The translations under genes were made by a program, and so were the position numbers. Below are positions 8,566-17,385 of a DNA stretch of 64,000 bases, one piece after another. Under the pieces are notes generated by a model. That model was not told where the DNA came from. It worked only from the letters and a program-made list of their open reading frames with translations, and made no database searches. The DNA is from Nodosilinea nodulosa PCC 7104 (lineage in GTDB: Bacteria > Cyanobacteriota > Cyanobacteriia > Phormidesmidales > Phormidesmidaceae): positions 4,557,375 to 4,621,374 of the forward strand of contig NZ_JH976537.1 in NCBI RefSeq assembly GCF_000309385.1. Direction: 5' to 3'. The number at the start of each line of letters is the position of its first letter. Within the stretch, counting starts at the first letter, position 1.

Positions 8566-10446
8566 ATGACTTCAAATTCTGCCAATAACGCCCTGAAAAT
8601 CATTCCCCTGGGGGGACTGCATGAGATCGGCAAAAACACCTGCGTCTTCGAGATCAACGATGAAATTATGCTGCTCGACGCCGGGCTTGCCTTCCCCACC
8701 GATGGAATGCACGGGGTCAATATTGTGCTGCCCGACGTAACCTACCTGCGGGAAAACCGCCACAAGATTAAGGGCATGATTGTGACCCACGGTCACGAAG
8801 ATCACATCGGCGGTATTGCCTTTCACCTCAAGCAGTTTGACATCCCCGTAATCTACGGCCCTCGCCTGGCTATGGCGCTGCTTGAGGGCAAGCTAGAGGA
8901 AGCAGGGATGAGCGATCGCACCGAACTGCGGCAGGTGCGTCCCCGCGAAACTGTGAGGGTGGGTAACTCCTTCCTGGTCGAATACATCCGCAACACCCAC
9001 TCGATCGCCGACAGCTGCTCAGTGATTATTCACACCCCCGTAGGTATTGTGATTCACACGGGCGACTTTAAGTTTGACCACACCCCCGTCGACGGCGAAA
9101 CCTTTGACATTCAAAAGCTGGCGGAGGCTGGCGAGAAGGGTGTGCTGTGTTTGGTCAGCGATTCCACCAACTCTGAGGTGCCCGGCCATACTCCCTCGGA
9201 GCGATCGGTGTTTCCCAACCTCGATCGCGAGTTTAGCAAAGCCGACGGACGGCTAATTGTCACCACTTTTTCGTCCTCCGTGCACCGGGTCAACATGATT
9301 TTGGAGCTGGCCCAAAAGCACAACCGCAAGGTATTTGTGGTGGGTCGCTCCATGCTCAACGTCATCGCCCATGCCCGCGACCTGGGCTATATCAAGTGCC
9401 CCGAGAGCCTGTTCTTGCCGCTCAAATCCCTAGGCCATACCGCCGACGAAAATGTGCTAATTCTCACCACCGGCTCCCAGGGTGAGCCGATGGCGGCCCT
9501 CACCCGCATCGCCGACGACTCCCATCGGCAGATCAAGGTCAAGAAAGGAGACACGGTGGTCTTCTCTGCCAACCCCATCCCCGGCAACACCATCTCGGTG
9601 GTCAACACCATCGACAAGCTGATGATGCGCGGAGCCAAGGTGGTCTACGGCAAAGACAAGGGCATTCACGTTTCCGGCCACGGTGCCCAGGAAGATCAAA
9701 AGCTGATGCTGGCCCTGACGCGGCCCAAGTATTTTCTACCCGTTCACGGCGAGCATCGCATGCTGGTCAAGCACTCTGAAACGGCCCAGAGCATGGGTGT
9801 GCCCGCCGAAAACATGGTGATCATTAACAACGGCGACATCGTTGAAGTCAACCCAGCGGGCATTCGCATCGCAGGTCAGGTGCCCTCGGGCATCGAGCTG
9901 GTAGATGCCTCCCGCGTTGGGGTAGTGGGCCGCGATGTGCTCAAGGAACGGCAGCAGCTAGCCGAGGACGGCGTTGTCACGATCGCCGCCACTGTGGGCA
10001 GCAATGGCAAACTGGTGGCCGAACCCACCGTGCAAATTCGCGGGGTAGCCCAGTCAATTTCCCAGGAGCGTTTCCAGGGGCAGGTGAAGCAGATCATTAC
10101 CCAGGTGCTCTCTAACCGTGGCTCTGAGCTGATGGTGTCCAACGGCAATGGCAAGGCTGCCCTCGACCTAGATGCCCTCAAAGCTGCCCTTGACCAAGAT
10201 CTGCGACGCCTGGTGCGGCGAGAGCTGGATAAGCGCGACCCGATGCTAATTTTGCTGATTCAGGGAGCTGGTGTAGAAGGCTCAGTCCAGCCCCAGCCCC
10301 AGGCTGAGCCAAAGCCTAAGGCCCAATCAAAGCCCAAAGCTGAACCAAAGCCCAAAGCCGAACCGAAGCCCAAAGCCGAACCCGAGCCTCAGGTGGCTGT
10401 GGCCGAGCGGCGTACCCGCACTCGGGCCACGGCAGCGGCATCCTAA
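8566..10446 (+). CDS. rnj: Ribonuclease J
   Basis: RNase J is a metallo-beta-lactamase/beta-CASP nuclease with 5'-3' exonuclease and endonuclease activity on mRNA. The 626-residue product has the zinc motif HGHEDHIGG, the HTGDFKFD segment, the beta-CASP HVSGHG segment, and the C-terminal PVHGEHR. The final 50-60 residues are a proline/lysine/glutamate-rich tail with repeated KAEPKP units, ending in an arginine/threonine/alanine stretch. I chose the ATG at 8566 (MTSNSANN) over an upstream in-frame start at 8503, because the conserved fold begins KIIPLGGLHEIGKN soon after. rne follows downstream, making a ribonuclease cluster. Confidence 0.95.
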   Translation: MTSNSANNALKIIPLGGLHEIGKNTCVFEINDEIMLLDAGLAFPTDGMHGVNIVLPDVTYLRENRHKIKGMIVTHGHEDHIGGIAFHLKQFDIPVIYGPRLAMALLEGKLEEAGMSDRTELRQVRPRETVRVGNSFLVEYIRNTHSIADSCSVIIHTPVGIVIHTGDFKFDHTPVDGETFDIQKLAEAGEKGVLCLVSDSTNSEVPGHTPSERSVFPNLDREFSKADGRLIVTTFSSSVHRVNMILELAQKHNRKVFVVGRSMLNVIAHARDLGYIKCPESLFLPLKSLGHTADENVLILTTGSQGEPMAALTRIADDSHRQIKVKKGDTVVFSANPIPGNTISVVNTIDKLMMRGAKVVYGKDKGIHVSGHGAQEDQKLMLALTRPKYFLPVHGEHRMLVKHSETAQSMGVPAENMVIINNGDIVEVNPAGIRIAGQVPSGIELVDASRVGVVGRDVLKERQQLAEDGVVTIAATVGSNGKLVAEPTVQIRGVAQSISQERFQGQVKQIITQVLSNRGSELMVSNGNGKAALDLDALKAALDQDLRRLVRRELDKRDPMLILLIQGAGVEGSVQPQPQAEPKPKAQSKPKAEPKPKAEPKPKAEPEPQVAVAERRTRTRATAAAS

Positions 10447-10469
10447 GCTAGCGCCATAGTTACAGCCGG

Positions 10470-10507
10470 TGGGAGGAGACTGCGATCGCAGGCTCCTCCC
10501 ATTTTTT
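10470..10507 (+). terminator. Rho-independent terminator of rnj
   Basis: A 9-bp stem, TGGGAGGAG and CTCCTCCCA (10470-10478 with 10493-10501), is closed by a loop containing a HIP1-like GCGATCGC and followed by TTTTTT. It lies 23 bases after the rnj stop codon. Confidence 0.85.
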
Positions 10508-11002
10508 ATTGGCCATGGAGGGGGCCTAGGCCAATGTAAATCAACATTGCAGATGCGATTTTTGCCCACTTGTGGTAAAAAGGTACGCAATATAATGTTG
10601 CTGCTTCTGCTTGGCGCTATAATGCACACAGCAGGAGCTGATGTACCTGAGCAAAGGTGCATAGCAAGTGTCTTAAGCAGCTACACATCCTTAGCGCTCA
10701 AGGCTTCTGTCAGAATTTTTGTTCAGCTTGTGCGGTTTATCCCAAGCAGATCTAGCGCAAACGAGATCCAGTCCGAACAAGAATTCCCAGAGTTGCCCGG
10801 CGGGCTAGGTGATTTGTGCATGCCCTTAGGAGATACGAGGTCATCGCGGTGTCGCGGTGAGTTCCATTGCAAAGCCTTTGCAAATGAGTTTTCCGACGAC
10901 CCGGTGGCGGTGCTGACGTGGCTTGTGAATAGCCAAATCACCCACTCAGGGCAGGAAAAGCAGACTTTATTCGCCCCGGTGAGCGTCGTATGAGGAATTT
11001 GA
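10508..11002 (+). promoter_or_regulatory. Long leader region of rne with candidate promoters
   Basis: About 495 bases separate the rnj terminator from the rne start codon, and no coding pattern is convincing here. Two TATAAT hexamers (10591-10596 and 10618-10623) are candidate -10 elements with poor -35 partners (TTGTGG at 10570 before the first). They would give a leader of roughly 370-400 bases. Long leaders through which RNase E controls its own mRNA are known for rne in several bacteria, including cyanobacteria; that this one does so is inference. Confidence 0.5.
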
Positions 11003-13162
11003 ATGCCGAAGCAGATTGTTATTGCTGAGCAAAACCGAATCGCTGCGGTTTTTTCTGAAGATCAGATTCAAGAGCTAATCGTGGCAACGGGAAGCCACCA
11101 GGTTAGCGACATTTATTTAGGCACGGTAGAAAACGTGCTGCCCGGCATTGATGCCGCCTTCGTCAACATTGGTGACAGCGAACGTAACGGCTTTATGCAC
11201 GTTACCGACCTTGGCCCCCTGAAGCTGAAGCGTAGCGCTGGTTCTATTACCGAGCTAGTAGTGCCCCAGCAGAAAGTGCTGGTGCAGATCATGAAGGAGC
11301 CCACTGGCAACAAGGGGCCTCGCCTGACCGGCAACATTAGCTTGCCCGGGCGCTATCTGGTGCTGATGCCCTCTGGGCGTGGGGTGAACCTGTCTCGGCG
11401 CATTCGCAGCGAGAGCGAGCGCAACCGCCTGCGGGCCTTAGCCATCCTGGTTAAGCCAGCCGGGATGGGGCTACTGGTGCGCACCGAAGCCGAGGGCATT
11501 AGCGAAAACGCCATTATCGAAGATTTAGAAACCCTGCAAAAACAGTGGGAGAGCATTCAGCAACAGGCCTTAAACACTCGCGCGCCGGCCTTGCTCAATC
11601 GCGACGACGACTTTATTCAGCGGGTTCTGCGCGACGCCTACAATGCTGATGTCAACCGCATTGTGACCGACTCCAGTACGGGCATGAAGCGAGTAAAACA
11701 GCATCTAGCTAACTGGAGCGATGGCCAGGTGCCGGCGGGAGTTCTAATCGATCACCACCGCGAGCGCACTCCCATTTTGGAATATTTTCGGGTGAATGCG
11801 GCCATCCGTGAGGCCCTCAAGCCCAGGGTCGATCTGCCCTCCGGTGGCTACATTATCATTGAGCGCACCGAAGCGTTAACGGTTATTGACGTCAACTCCG
11901 GCTCCTTTACCCGCTCGGCCACAGCCCGTGAAACGGTGCTGTGGACCAACTGCGAAGCAGCTACCGAAATTGCCCGGCAGCTGCGCCTGCGCAATATTGC
12001 TGGGGTGATCGTGGTCGACTTCATCGACATGGATTCGCGGCGCGACAAACTCCAGGTGCTGGAACACTTCAATAAGGCTCTGCGCTCTGACAAAGCCAGA
12101 CCCCAAATTTCGCAGCTGTCTGAACTGGGCCTGGTAGAGCTAACTCGTAAGCGTCAGGGCCAAAATATCTATGAATTATTTGGGCGTCCCTGCCCCACCT
12201 GTGGTGGGCTTGGCCACCTAGTACACCTGCCGGGCGAGGCCCCAAGTGACAACGGGCAGGAGGCGCCCCGTGCTCTGGTATCTGGAGGCGGAACATCTCC
12301 GCAGGTGGCGCCAGCACCATCCCTAGGGGATGCCGACAGCTTTGATGGCCGTTCTGACCTGCAAGAACTCGATTTAGTCAATCACCCCAGCTACCAAGAT
12401 CGCTCAGGACGGGGCAGCAATCGCCGCCGCCGCCGCCGTGATCCCCTGCCCACCGTCCGCAGCAATGGAAAAGATGCTCCCGCAGTGAAGGATGCTGGAG
12501 CAGGACCTGGCCTTGAGGGCAAAGAACCTGCGGAGGCAGCGACACCTGTGGTGTTAGCCAACCAGCTTGAGGAAGATAAAGCGCCGTCTCGCGGGCGCGG
12601 GCGAACCGGGGGGCGGAGTGACTCGCAGGGCGATTCTTCCCGAAATCGCAAGCCTGCGGTTGTTCCCCAGGTGGTAACCGTTGAGATGACCGCTGATGAA
12701 CAGCGGATTTACGCCATGATGGGTATTTCGCCCATGGTGCTGTCAACCCAGGAGGTTGACGACCCCCGCAATGTGATGGTGTCGGTGGTTCTACCTGGTC
12801 AGGCTGCCTCAGAAGAAAGCGCGCGCAGTTCGGGCGAAACCCCTGCGGCAGCTGCCGCAGGAGGGGAGAGTTCCTCGGAAATGCCCGCCCTCGCGATCGC
12901 AGAATCTGACGCAGAGTCCGACTCTCCACCGCCTAAGCCCAGCCGTACGGTGCGCACTCGCTCAGCCCGGGCTCAGACCCAGGCTGCGGATAGTCCTAAA
13001 GAAGCGATCGCAGGCATTCCAGAGCCGATCGTGGCTGCCCCCGCCAGTGCCGAATTAAGCTCTGAAGACAACGCCCCCGAGGCAGAGGTAGAGGCCAGCA
13101 GCAGCGTCCGCCGCCGTCGCCGCCGCCGCTCCTCTGCCACCGACGACGGTGGCGATGAGTAG
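11003..13162 (+). CDS. rne: Ribonuclease E/G family protein
   Basis: RNase E is the main endoribonuclease starting mRNA decay and rRNA/tRNA processing. The 719-residue protein has an N-terminal S1 domain (about 35-125), the 5'-sensor and DNase I-like catalytic core with metal-binding aspartates D296 (VIDVNSG) and D339 (VVDFID), and a Zn-link CPTC at 397-400. The rest is a disordered tail with two arginine runs. The second run, near the C-terminus, is followed by SSA and matches the short motif of cyanobacterial RNase E known to bind PNPase. Overall architecture and length are typical of cyanobacteria. rnhB follows after 18 bases. Confidence 0.96.
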   Translation: MPKQIVIAEQNRIAAVFSEDQIQELIVATGSHQVSDIYLGTVENVLPGIDAAFVNIGDSERNGFMHVTDLGPLKLKRSAGSITELVVPQQKVLVQIMKEPTGNKGPRLTGNISLPGRYLVLMPSGRGVNLSRRIRSESERNRLRALAILVKPAGMGLLVRTEAEGISENAIIEDLETLQKQWESIQQQALNTRAPALLNRDDDFIQRVLRDAYNADVNRIVTDSSTGMKRVKQHLANWSDGQVPAGVLIDHHRERTPILEYFRVNAAIREALKPRVDLPSGGYIIIERTEALTVIDVNSGSFTRSATARETVLWTNCEAATEIARQLRLRNIAGVIVVDFIDMDSRRDKLQVLEHFNKALRSDKARPQISQLSELGLVELTRKRQGQNIYELFGRPCPTCGGLGHLVHLPGEAPSDNGQEAPRALVSGGGTSPQVAPAPSLGDADSFDGRSDLQELDLVNHPSYQDRSGRGSNRRRRRRDPLPTVRSNGKDAPAVKDAGAGPGLEGKEPAEAATPVVLANQLEEDKAPSRGRGRTGGRSDSQGDSSRNRKPAVVPQVVTVEMTADEQRIYAMMGISPMVLSTQEVDDPRNVMVSVVLPGQAASEESARSSGETPAAAAAGGESSSEMPALAIAESDAESDSPPPKPSRTVRTRSARAQTQAADSPKEAIAGIPEPIVAAPASAELSSEDNAPEAEVEASSSVRRRRRRRSSATDDGGDE

Positions 13163-13180
13163 CCTTAGGAGCTAGCGCTG

Positions 13181-13768
13181 GTGGTGCGCAGCTACGGCCC
13201 GCCGATTACAACAGCTGGGGTCGATGAAGTAGGCCGAGGGTGTCTGTTTGGCCCCGTGGTGGCGGCAGCGGTGGTGCTGTCACCGGGCGCCTGTGAGCGA
13301 CTCCAGGCGCTGGGCGTGACCGACAGCAAGCGGCTGACTGCCGCCCAGCGCGATCGCCTGGTGGAACCGATTCAACGTCTGGCTACGGGCTATGCCCTGG
13401 GGTTGGGCACGGTTCACGACATTGAGCGGTTGAACATTCTCTACGCCAGTCTGCTGGCCATGGCTCGAGCCCTGCGTCGCCTGGCTGTCACGCCAGATCT
13501 GTGTTTAGTGGACGGCAACCAGCCCATCCCCAATCTGGGCTTTCCCCAGCAAACCGTGGTGCAGGGCGATCGCATTCACACCGAGATTGCCGCCGCCAGT
13601 ATTTTGGCTAAGGTATGGCGCGATCGCCTCATGGTTCGCCTCGATCGCCGCTATCCCGGCTATTCCTTGGCCCGAAATAAGGGCTACGGCAGCGCCACCC
13701 ACCGTCTGGCTCTGCAAACCCTAGGGCCTACCTCCCAGCATCGCAAATCCTTTAAAGGCTGTCGCTAA
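13181..13768 (+). CDS. rnhB: Ribonuclease HII
   Basis: RNase HII removes ribonucleotides and RNA primers from DNA-RNA hybrids. The 195-residue product has the family signature AGVDEVGRGCLFGPV with the metal-binding Asp-Glu pair, TDSKRL, CLVDGN with a third acidic residue, and KGYG-ATH near the C-terminus. The start is GTG at 13181, with AGGAG at 13167-13171 nine bases upstream; the next GTG at 13184 is possible. It is probably co-transcribed with rne. Confidence 0.95.
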   Translation: MVRSYGPPITTAGVDEVGRGCLFGPVVAAAVVLSPGACERLQALGVTDSKRLTAAQRDRLVEPIQRLATGYALGLGTVHDIERLNILYASLLAMARALRRLAVTPDLCLVDGNQPIPNLGFPQQTVVQGDRIHTEIAAASILAKVWRDRLMVRLDRRYPGYSLARNKGYGSATHRLALQTLGPTSQHRKSFKGCR

Positions 13769-13940
13769 CACCGAATTTAGGCAGCCCCAGTCATCAATTT
13801 ACCTCTGTGGCAACCCGAAGCGAAGTGCTTTCCCCAGCACCGCTGTCGTGGGCCCCTAGCGCTCTTTTGTTTCCAGAAGGAATAGAGGTGAAATAGGGTT
13901 TCCAGAGTTCTCAATTCTTTGCTATGCTAAATCACCTGAC

Positions 13941-14022
13941 GCGGATGTGGCGGAATTGGTAGACGCGCTAGATTTAGGTTCTAGTGTCTTCGGACGTGAA
14001 GGTTCAAGTCCTTTCATCCGCA
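13941..14022 (+). tRNA. trnL: tRNA-Leu (anticodon UAG)
   Basis: An 82-base type II (long variable arm) tRNA. The acceptor stem pairs GCGGATG (13941-13947) with CATCCGC (14015-14021); the D loop has GGTAGACGC, the anticodon stem CTAGA/TCTAG encloses TTTAGGT with anticodon TAG, and the T loop has GGTTCAAGTC. The variable arm TGTCTTCGGACG is as expected for leucine. The 3' CCA is not encoded. It reads CUA and other CUN codons. Confidence 0.97.
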
Positions 14023-14030
14023 TACAGATA

Positions 14031-14062
14031 AAGCCTTAGCCTGCTGCTAAGGCTTTTCTTTT
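14031..14062 (+). terminator. Terminator of tRNA-Leu
   Basis: A 10-bp stem (AAGCCTTAGC pairing with GCTAAGGCTT), a 5-base loop and a trailing TTCTTTT lie nine bases after the tRNA. Confidence 0.85.
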
Positions 14063-14193
14063 CTAGATATGCCGATCCTCCTTTCAGGGCTGGGGCATAG
14101 TGACGCTGGGCGGACATCAGGCTGCCGTTCTACCTCCCCAAGCCCCCCGATCGCTTGCGATCGGCAATAGTTAATACACTTATGCCGTAGGTT

Positions 14194-14260
14194 GCTAGGG
14201 GCTGTAATCAATTAGTTGCTGATGGTCAAAAAATCAACGGTACAGCCCCTAGCCTGTTTT
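14194..14260 (+). other. Perfect 13-bp inverted repeat followed by T-run; candidate small RNA end or MITE
   Basis: GCTAGGGGCTGTA (14194-14206) is exactly complementary to 14241-14253, with 34 bases between, and TTTTTT follows at 14257. It lies 130 bases beyond the tRNA terminator and no plus-strand gene precedes it. It could end an unannotated small RNA, be a second terminator, or be a tiny mobile repeat. The downstream DUF3143 gene is on the other strand, and in that direction no T-run follows the stem. Confidence 0.4.
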
Positions 14261-14320
14261 TTGGGGCGGGCGTGGCAATGCTGGTGGAATCAGGATTTTA
14301 GCCAGAATTGATGACACACC

Positions 14321-14593
14321 CTAGGGGCCAGAAAAAATTGCCTCCTCCAAATCTTGGCGGCTGAGAGAGTACTTGAACACCCGCTGAATATCCTTGTCCT
14401 CGACTCCGGCGCTGATGTAGCGCACCACAATACAGTCTGTTTCAAGCACAATTTCGGCTTCCCAGCGGGGTCGCACCACGTGCCAACAGTGAAGATTGCT
14501 GCTGTCTTGGGTGCAGTTCTGCTGACGCAGCCAGACTTCGATATCGGGTAGGGGATGGTTGTAGAGGGGGGTAGCCGCAGAGGGAAGTGCCAT
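14321..14593 (-). CDS. DUF3143 family conserved cyanobacterial protein
   Basis: A 90-residue protein whose whole length resembles the DUF3143 family of cyanobacteria and plastids: TPLYNHPLPDIEVWL at the start, LHCWHV, and VRYISAG followed by FKYSLSRQDLEEAIFSGP at the end. The function is unknown. There is no signal peptide or membrane segment. It is the last of three same-strand genes (YaaW-like, J-domain protein, DUF3143) with small gaps, so it may share their transcript. A longer overlapping frame (14290-14610) is only a shadow. Confidence 0.85.
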   Translation of the reverse strand: MALPSAATPLYNHPLPDIEVWLRQQNCTQDSSNLHCWHVVRPRWEAEIVLETDCIVVRYISAGVEDKDIQRVFKYSLSRQDLEEAIFSGP

Positions 14594-14650
14594 AGGAAAA
14601 AGAAACCCACAAAGAATTAATTAATGCAGAGTGAACGTTCAGCGGCTGGG

Positions 14651-15295
14651 CTAGAGCCACGTCGGTGGCGAAGCCGCTGGAGGCCTTGGGTAAGCAGGTT
14701 TTGTAGGGAGGGAAGGCGCTGCACTAGGTAACTCTGCTCCCAATTCCCCGACCTTGCTGGCCTCAGCCTGGGCCGAGGGAGCCTCTGCATCAAGCGTTCC
14801 TGGACCAGATGGTCCTTGCTCTAGATCTGTTCCTAGGGTTGTGCCGCGATCGGCTGTATACTCGCCGCGGGTCAGGCCGACAGTAACGACTAAGGCCAGA
14901 CAGGCTACAAAGGTAAGCCCTAAAATAAACAGGGCAAAGATTTCTCCTGCTGACAGGGGGCGATCGGTAGGGTCGAGGTACAGGTTGGCGGGCTCGCGGC
15001 GCAGGGGGGGCGTTGCGGAGTGCCGCAGCGAATCTAAGGGCTGCATCAGCGAAATGCGGGAGTATCCCACCTGCTGATCGTAGGTCCAGCGGCGATCGGG
15101 GCTGCTGAGAATAGCGTAGGCATCGTTGAGCTGCTGAAACTTTTCAGTCGCTTCGGCGGCAGGTAGTTCGGTGGTATCGGGATGGTAGAGCTTACTCAGG
15201 TCACGAAAGGCGCGCCGAATTTGCTGTGGGCTAGCGGTAGGCTTAACCCCCAACTGCTCGTAGTGGGTTTTGGGCTTTGGGTTTAGATTCGGCAT
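14651..15295 (-). CDS. J-domain protein with a C-terminal membrane segment
   Basis: The N-terminal J domain (about residues 10-78) starts HYEQLGVKP and has the essential HPD motif in LYHPDTTELP, so it should stimulate an Hsp70 (DnaK). It lacks the G/F, zinc-finger and substrate domains of true DnaJ. One transmembrane helix (about residues 108-130, FALFILGLTFVACLALVV) follows, then a Ser/Pro/Ala-rich tail of about 80 residues. I chose the ATG at 15295 (MPNLNPKPKTHYEQL); an upstream ATG at 15340 is possible. It probably recruits DnaK to a membrane. The YaaW-like gene lies 49 bases upstream. Confidence 0.88.
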   Translation of the reverse strand: MPNLNPKPKTHYEQLGVKPTASPQQIRRAFRDLSKLYHPDTTELPAAEATEKFQQLNDAYAILSSPDRRWTYDQQVGYSRISLMQPLDSLRHSATPPLRREPANLYLDPTDRPLSAGEIFALFILGLTFVACLALVVTVGLTRGEYTADRGTTLGTDLEQGPSGPGTLDAEAPSAQAEASKVGELGAELPSAAPSLPTKPAYPRPPAASPPTWL

Positions 15296-15344
15296 AGCAT
15301 CCCACTGGCAGGGCAGTTGGCAACTGGCGGAGCTTAGCAATTCC

Positions 15345-16196
15345 CTATCCTAGAGCAAGCTCCCAATCTTCGAAGGAGCGGGTTAAGCGAATTTGTGCCA
15401 GGGTAAACACGACCGGAATGACCCGGCTGTAGTTGGTGGCCACCGCTCGCCAGCCCAGGTCAGCCAAAAGCCAGCCCCAAAGAGCTGGTCCTAATACTGA
15501 AAAAACCGCTCGCGTGGCCCCATAGCGCGCGGCGCTGGCGGCTACCCCTCGAGATGCCATATTTAGAACAACCCGCTGCTGAATTTGAGCCACTACGGTC
15601 CCCCCACCCTTCATTACGGCCTGTCGAGCCACCTCGTAGCGGGCCATTTGAAAGGCCATTTGCCGGGCAATCTGCTGCAGCAGCCAGGGCTGCAATACGG
15701 CGCTCACAGCTACGACACCACTGCCTTTGGCCAGTAAACTCAGGGGGTTAGTCTGAAGGTCCAGGGGTAGTGCCTCAAACCGGGCTGAGCCTGCTAGGGA
15801 CTGCTTTAGGGACTGGTGGAGGCGATCGCGCTCTGCCTGGGGCAGTTTTCTCCAGTTGCTGCGCAGCAGGTGCAAAAACACCTCTGCCTCTAGGTCATCG
15901 GTAGACCAGGCTTTGCCATAGGGCAATTTGAGATAGTTACAAACCTGGATTAGCACTTGTCGATAGGTTATCCGCTGACTTTGCCCATTTATCACCGTTA
16001 GCCCATCGGCGGCTAAGAACCGAAAGCGGCGCTCCAAACGGTCGAGCCACTGCTGCCGACTGCCCGCCTGCGCAGTTAACGGGGCAGGATTTTGTAGATA
16101 GTCTAGCGGGTTGAACCGAGGCCGAAACAGCATATCTGTTAAGGCCAAGAGTTCTTCATCCGTCGCTAGCTCTAGGGCAGATCGCAGCTCATCCAC
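15345..16196 (-). CDS. YaaW-like (UPF0174) family protein
   Basis: A 283-residue protein that begins MDELRSALELATDEELLALT, resembling the N-terminus of YaaW/UPF0174 proteins that are common in cyanobacteria. The first half is charged and helical. The second half (about 150-270) has several glycine/alanine-rich hydrophobic stretches that may touch membranes. The role is unknown. It is the first gene of a likely three-gene minus-strand unit and is divergent from the FAD oxidoreductase, with a 99-base spacer. Confidence 0.75.
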   Translation of the reverse strand: MDELRSALELATDEELLALTDMLFRPRFNPLDYLQNPAPLTAQAGSRQQWLDRLERRFRFLAADGLTVINGQSQRITYRQVLIQVCNYLKLPYGKAWSTDDLEAEVFLHLLRSNWRKLPQAERDRLHQSLKQSLAGSARFEALPLDLQTNPLSLLAKGSGVVAVSAVLQPWLLQQIARQMAFQMARYEVARQAVMKGGGTVVAQIQQRVVLNMASRGVAASAARYGATRAVFSVLGPALWGWLLADLGWRAVATNYSRVIPVVFTLAQIRLTRSFEDWELALG

Positions 16197-16295
16197 CGGA
16201 CATCACCGTTTAAAAACTGTCTTACATTTTTACACAATTCCCCAAGATAGGATGTTGGACAACGACAACACAGCAAAATTCCAGGGGGAATCAGC

Positions 16296-17348
16296 ATGGA
16301 AGATGTGGTGGTAATTGGGGCGGGGCTAAGCGGGCTAACGGCGGCCCAGGAGCTGCACCAGCTGGGCTACCGAGTGCTAGTTGTCGACAAGTCGCGCGGC
16401 CTCGGGGGACGATTAGCCACCCGCCGCATCGGCGCCACCGTTCTAGACCACGGCTGTAGATATTTGCAGCCCTTTGCCGATCTAGAGCTCAGCCCTATTC
16501 CAGCGCTACTGGCATCCGGCATCCTCCAGCCTTGGCAGCCCGAGGGATTTGAACTTAGCGCTGACGGTTTACTGACGGCTATGTCACCCCAGGACCTCTA
16601 TGTAGCTCCTCAAGGGATGAGCGCGGTGGCCAAGGCCATGGCATCTGAGCTAACGATTCAGCGCCACTGGCTTGCCACCCGCCTCACCCCCCTATCCCAG
16701 GGCTGGCAGGTTGAAGGAACCTGGCTAGGGGAGTCTGAGCAAGACAAGCCCAAAGCCTTTGCCGCCAGGGCTGTTGTCCTGGCGATTCCTGCCCCCCAGG
16801 CCGCTGCCCTGCTGCATACCGCAGCGCAGCGCAGCGCAGGAATTGACGACCTGCTGCACCAGATTCAGCGGGTCGGTTTTGATGCCGTGATTACTGTTAT
16901 GGCAGGCTATGGCCCAGATCGATCGACGCGTTTAGCGTCTCAAGAAAGGGCGGATGGATGGATGATCGCAGGCAACAGCCACCCCACTTTGCGGTGGATA
17001 GCCCTAGACAGCAGCAAACGCGCTGACCCTCCGGAATCGGTGATCGTGCTGCACAGCAGTGCGGCATTTGCGGCTGACGCGTTAGATCAAGCTAACCTCG
17101 AACCTACGGGCCAGACGCTGCTGGCGGAGGCAGCCCACCTAGGGGCCTGGATGCTTTCTCCCGATTGGATGCAGGTGCACCGCTGGCGCTATGGATTTGT
17201 GCGACAGGCGCTAGGGGCACCGATCTTAGCTAGCCCTAAATTGACGAACTTGGTGGGCTGTGGCGACTGGTGCAGCGGCAGCGGCGCAGAGGATGCGATC
17301 GCCTCGGGTCGGCAAGCTGCCGCCGCTGTTGTCACAGCCCTAAGCTAG
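16296..17348 (+). CDS. FAD-dependent oxidoreductase (renalase/amine-oxidase-like)
   Basis: A 350-residue flavoprotein. The dinucleotide-binding motif VVVIGAGLSGLTAAQEL is at residues 4-20, followed by VVDKSRGLGGRLATRR, which is the pattern of renalase-like amine oxidases. The C-terminal FAD-contact motif is GCGDWCSGSGAEDAIASG. There is no signal peptide, so it is cytoplasmic. The start ATG at 16296 is preceded by AGGGGGA. Such proteins may re-oxidise misreduced nicotinamide dinucleotides (the renalase reaction), but the substrate cannot be assigned here. Confidence 0.85.
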   Translation: MEDVVVIGAGLSGLTAAQELHQLGYRVLVVDKSRGLGGRLATRRIGATVLDHGCRYLQPFADLELSPIPALLASGILQPWQPEGFELSADGLLTAMSPQDLYVAPQGMSAVAKAMASELTIQRHWLATRLTPLSQGWQVEGTWLGESEQDKPKAFAARAVVLAIPAPQAAALLHTAAQRSAGIDDLLHQIQRVGFDAVITVMAGYGPDRSTRLASQERADGWMIAGNSHPTLRWIALDSSKRADPPESVIVLHSSAAFAADALDQANLEPTGQTLLAEAAHLGAWMLSPDWMQVHRWRYGFVRQALGAPILASPKLTNLVGCGDWCSGSGAEDAIASGRQAAAAVVTALS

Positions 17349-17385
17349 GGACAGCCTGAGCACTGTTGACCCAAACGCCACTGGC

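Noticed and set aside
10469..10993. 174-codon open frame between rnj and rne
   Set aside because: No family resemblance, no ribosome site, and it overlaps the rnj terminator; the region fits a leader RNA better.
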